DNA of 59,319 nucleotides, taken from Welwitschia mirabilis. Its lineage: Eukaryota; Gnetophyta; Gnetopsida; Welwitschiales. Each line of letters starts with the position of its first letter. The first letter of the stretch is position 1. Location of the stretch: positions 176,144,233 through 176,203,551 of the forward strand of contig JBOZIK010000001.1 of NCBI GenBank assembly GCA_051453625.1, given 5' to 3'. The position numbers and the translations under genes were made by a program. The notes beneath the pieces were generated by a model. That model did not search any database and had not been told where the DNA came from. It saw only the letters and a program-made list of their open reading frames with translations. This document shows, piece after piece, positions 57,370 through 59,319 of the stretch.

Positions 57370-59319
57370 GCAATTAACTATAGGATGGCGAGAGAATATT
57401 CAATTTGTATTTGAGGTAAATAAAAGTATCAAAGTTCAGGGGTTTAGTAAAAATATATACTAATTATTGATCTGTAGATATAAAATTCATAGATATATGT
57501 CCTTTTTTAACTTAATCATAAAGGAAATAATGTCTAAGTTCAAAATGCTTCATTCTTGAGTGCTGAACTAGATTTTTCGATATATTAATAGCACTTGTAT
57601 TATCACAAAAAATAGGAACTTGTTCAAAAGTAATACCAAAATCTTTTAACATTTATTTCATCCATAAAATGTGAGTGTAACAACTTCTTACAGTAATATA
57701 TTTGGATTTTGCAGTAGAGAGAGAAATAGATTTTTGTTTCCACCCTACTAGACATGAACCTAGAAGAAAGTAATTTCCACTTGTGCTTTTTCTATCATCT
57801 TTGAATCCAACCCAATCTGCATCACTAAAACCTGTAAGATCAAAAGATGTTTCATTAGAATACCATAAACTATAATCAAATGTGCCTTTTACGTACCTGA
57901 TTATCCTTTTTACTACTTGAAGATGCTATTCTTTTAGATTGGATTAATATCTTACACAAACTCCAATACTAAACATAATATCTGATCTACTTGTGGTCAA
58001 ATACAATAAACTACCAATCATGCTTCTGTAAAGTTTTTAATCTATTGATTTATCATTTTCATCCAAACTTACTTTACATGATGTAGACATAGGAGTATTA
58101 ATTGTCTTTGCATTTTCTAAACCAAATTGTTTGATTAAATCTCTTACATATTTGGATTGAGAGATAGATATTCTATCTTGGGATTGTTTAATTTAAAGTC
58201 TAAAAAACATTTTAACTTTTTCAAGCATACTCATTTCAAACCGATTTGTTATAATATTTGCAAATTCTTTTGATAACTTTTCACTTGAGGCACCAAAAAT
58301 AATGTTGTCTACATAAATCTGTATAATAGTGAAATCATTTTTCAATTTATTCACAAATAAATTTTTGTTTATCGTTCCTTGAACATATCCATTTTCATTT
58401 AAAAAAGTAGCTAGCTTTTCATACCATGCTCTTAGAGCTTGTGTTAATCCATATAAATCTTTCTTAAGCCTATACACATGCTCAGATTTATAAGGATCAA
58501 TAAAACCTTGTGGTTGTTTAACATAAACTTCTTTAATTAAGGATCCATTCAGAAAATCACTTTTTATGTCCATTTGATGTACTTTAAAGTTCTTAAAGGC
58601 TGTAAAAGATAAAAACATTCTAATGCTATCTAACCTTGTAACAAGAGCAAAAGTATCTCCTGCATCAATGCCTTTTATTTGGTTGTAACCTTGAGCTACT
58701 AGTCTTTCTTTGTTTTTTATGGCATTATTTTCTTCATCACATTTGTTCTTACATATTCATTTGGTATCAATAACATTCTTATCTTCTAGCCTCTCTACTA
58801 GTTTTCAAACATTGTTTCTTTTAAATTATTGTAATTCATCTTGCATTGCAAGCATCCATTCTTCATAAATTTCTACTTCTTCAAAGTTCTTGGGCCCTAT
58901 CCTTGAAACATAACAAACATGAGCACACAAATTTTTCATAGAACCTCTTATCTTTACTTTTAAGTTAATTTATCTAATGATGGATTTTATCAGATGATCT
59001 TTAAGAAGTTTAATCTTTTTCGGAGTGCCTTATTTTACTTGAATCTCATTTGTTTCGGTAGCACCTTTATTTGATGTGGAAATACTTGTAGTTATGGTTT
59101 CTTTTTCATCTATATAGTTTTTTTTTGTATCAAACTCATCCAGTTGTACATTTATTGATTCTTCTGATGTTAAGCTTATTTTGTTGAAAATACAATAGGC
59201 TCTATTCTCATTGAGTACCCTAGGAAGATAGCTTCATTAATTTTTTGATTCAAACTTGTTCAAGTGTTCTCTATCTTTTAAGACATAGCATTTACTTCCA
59301 AAGACTTTAAAGTATGACA
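57370..59319 (-). pseudogene. right-hand copia retrotransposon pol: integrase tail, reverse transcriptase, RNase H (partial)
   Basis: The minus strand enters at the right edge in the end of integrase (VFGSKCYVLKDREHLNKF). It then reads the RVT_2 domain (EEWMLAMQDELQ, VAQGYNQIKGIDAGDTFA, then an open frame 58618-58193 with HQMDIKSDFLNGS, LKKDLYGLTQALRAWYEKL and QIYVDNIIFGAS). RNase H follows: MIGSLLYLTTSRSDI, GFSDADWVGFKDDRKSTSG, and the end IFTKPL. This pol would copy element RNA in virus-like particles. The catalytic Y-V-D-D is Y-V-D-N, and several stops and shifts occur. The 5' portion and 5' LTR are outside the window. Confidence 0.9.
58193..58618 (-). pseudogene. copia reverse transcriptase core, longest open frame in the window's transposons
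   Basis: 141 codons without a stop cover the palm and fingers motifs of RVT_2: D-I-K-S-D-F-L-N-G (first catalytic Asp region), the L-Y-G-L-x-Q-A-x-R-A-W-Y signature and Q-I-Y-V-D-N. The Asp-to-Asn change at the last catalytic position would abolish polymerisation. Relatively intact compared with the copia elements at 17-27 kb, so it is the younger insertion. Confidence 0.9.

Overview
This is a gene-poor, very AT-rich stretch of a land-plant nuclear genome, most likely a seed plant. The signs are a class I KNOX-type gene with plant intron positions, Ty1/copia elements with a plant initiator-Met primer-binding site, LINE and tRNA-derived SINE debris, and a block of plastid DNA that carries chloroplast gene order but is decayed. 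I cannot resolve the lineage. Nearly every other open frame is short and unsupported. Three runs of N (9004-9103, 15497-15506, 22189-22288) mark assembly gaps.

Layout. Positions 1-9700 hold a degenerate minisatellite, a perfect-looking 54-bp tandem duplication, SINEs with target-site duplications, and an N gap whose two flanks repeat each other. Positions 9700-13150 form a GC-richer island with the one convincing nuclear gene: a minus-strand, three-exon KNOX gene whose spliced product (243 residues) has KNOX1 and KNOX2 but ends before any ELK or homeodomain. Positions 17466-27190 are a four-layer nest. A decayed copia element is split in its gag by a second copia element with about 1.25-kb LTRs. 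That second element is itself split by about 3.25 kb of organelle DNA: trnG-UCC, trnR-UCU, atpA, a gap, a second trnG end, a petB fragment, then a block of mitochondrion-like composition. A truncated LINE 3' end (27.7 kb) and an LTR (29.5 kb) follow, then a broken LINE reverse transcriptase (33.9-35.3 kb, minus).

Positions 37.3-52.5 kb contain a SINE cluster and a diverged direct duplication of about 2.2-2.3 kb (39768-42065 and 50340-52548). A SINE of family I is in both copies and one of family II is in only one, so the events can be ordered. From 53.9 kb there is a copia gag remnant, and from 55.4 kb to the right edge a minus-strand copia element (LTR, PPT, RNase H, reverse transcriptase, integrase tail) that runs off the window.

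No operon-like cooperation exists here. The KNOX gene stands alone as the possible functional locus and everything around it is transposon or organelle debris in different stages of decay. The most interesting items are the homeodomain-less KNOX gene, the 73-nt tRNA-like SINE family, the organelle chimera inside nested retrotransposons, and the SINE-dated duplication.
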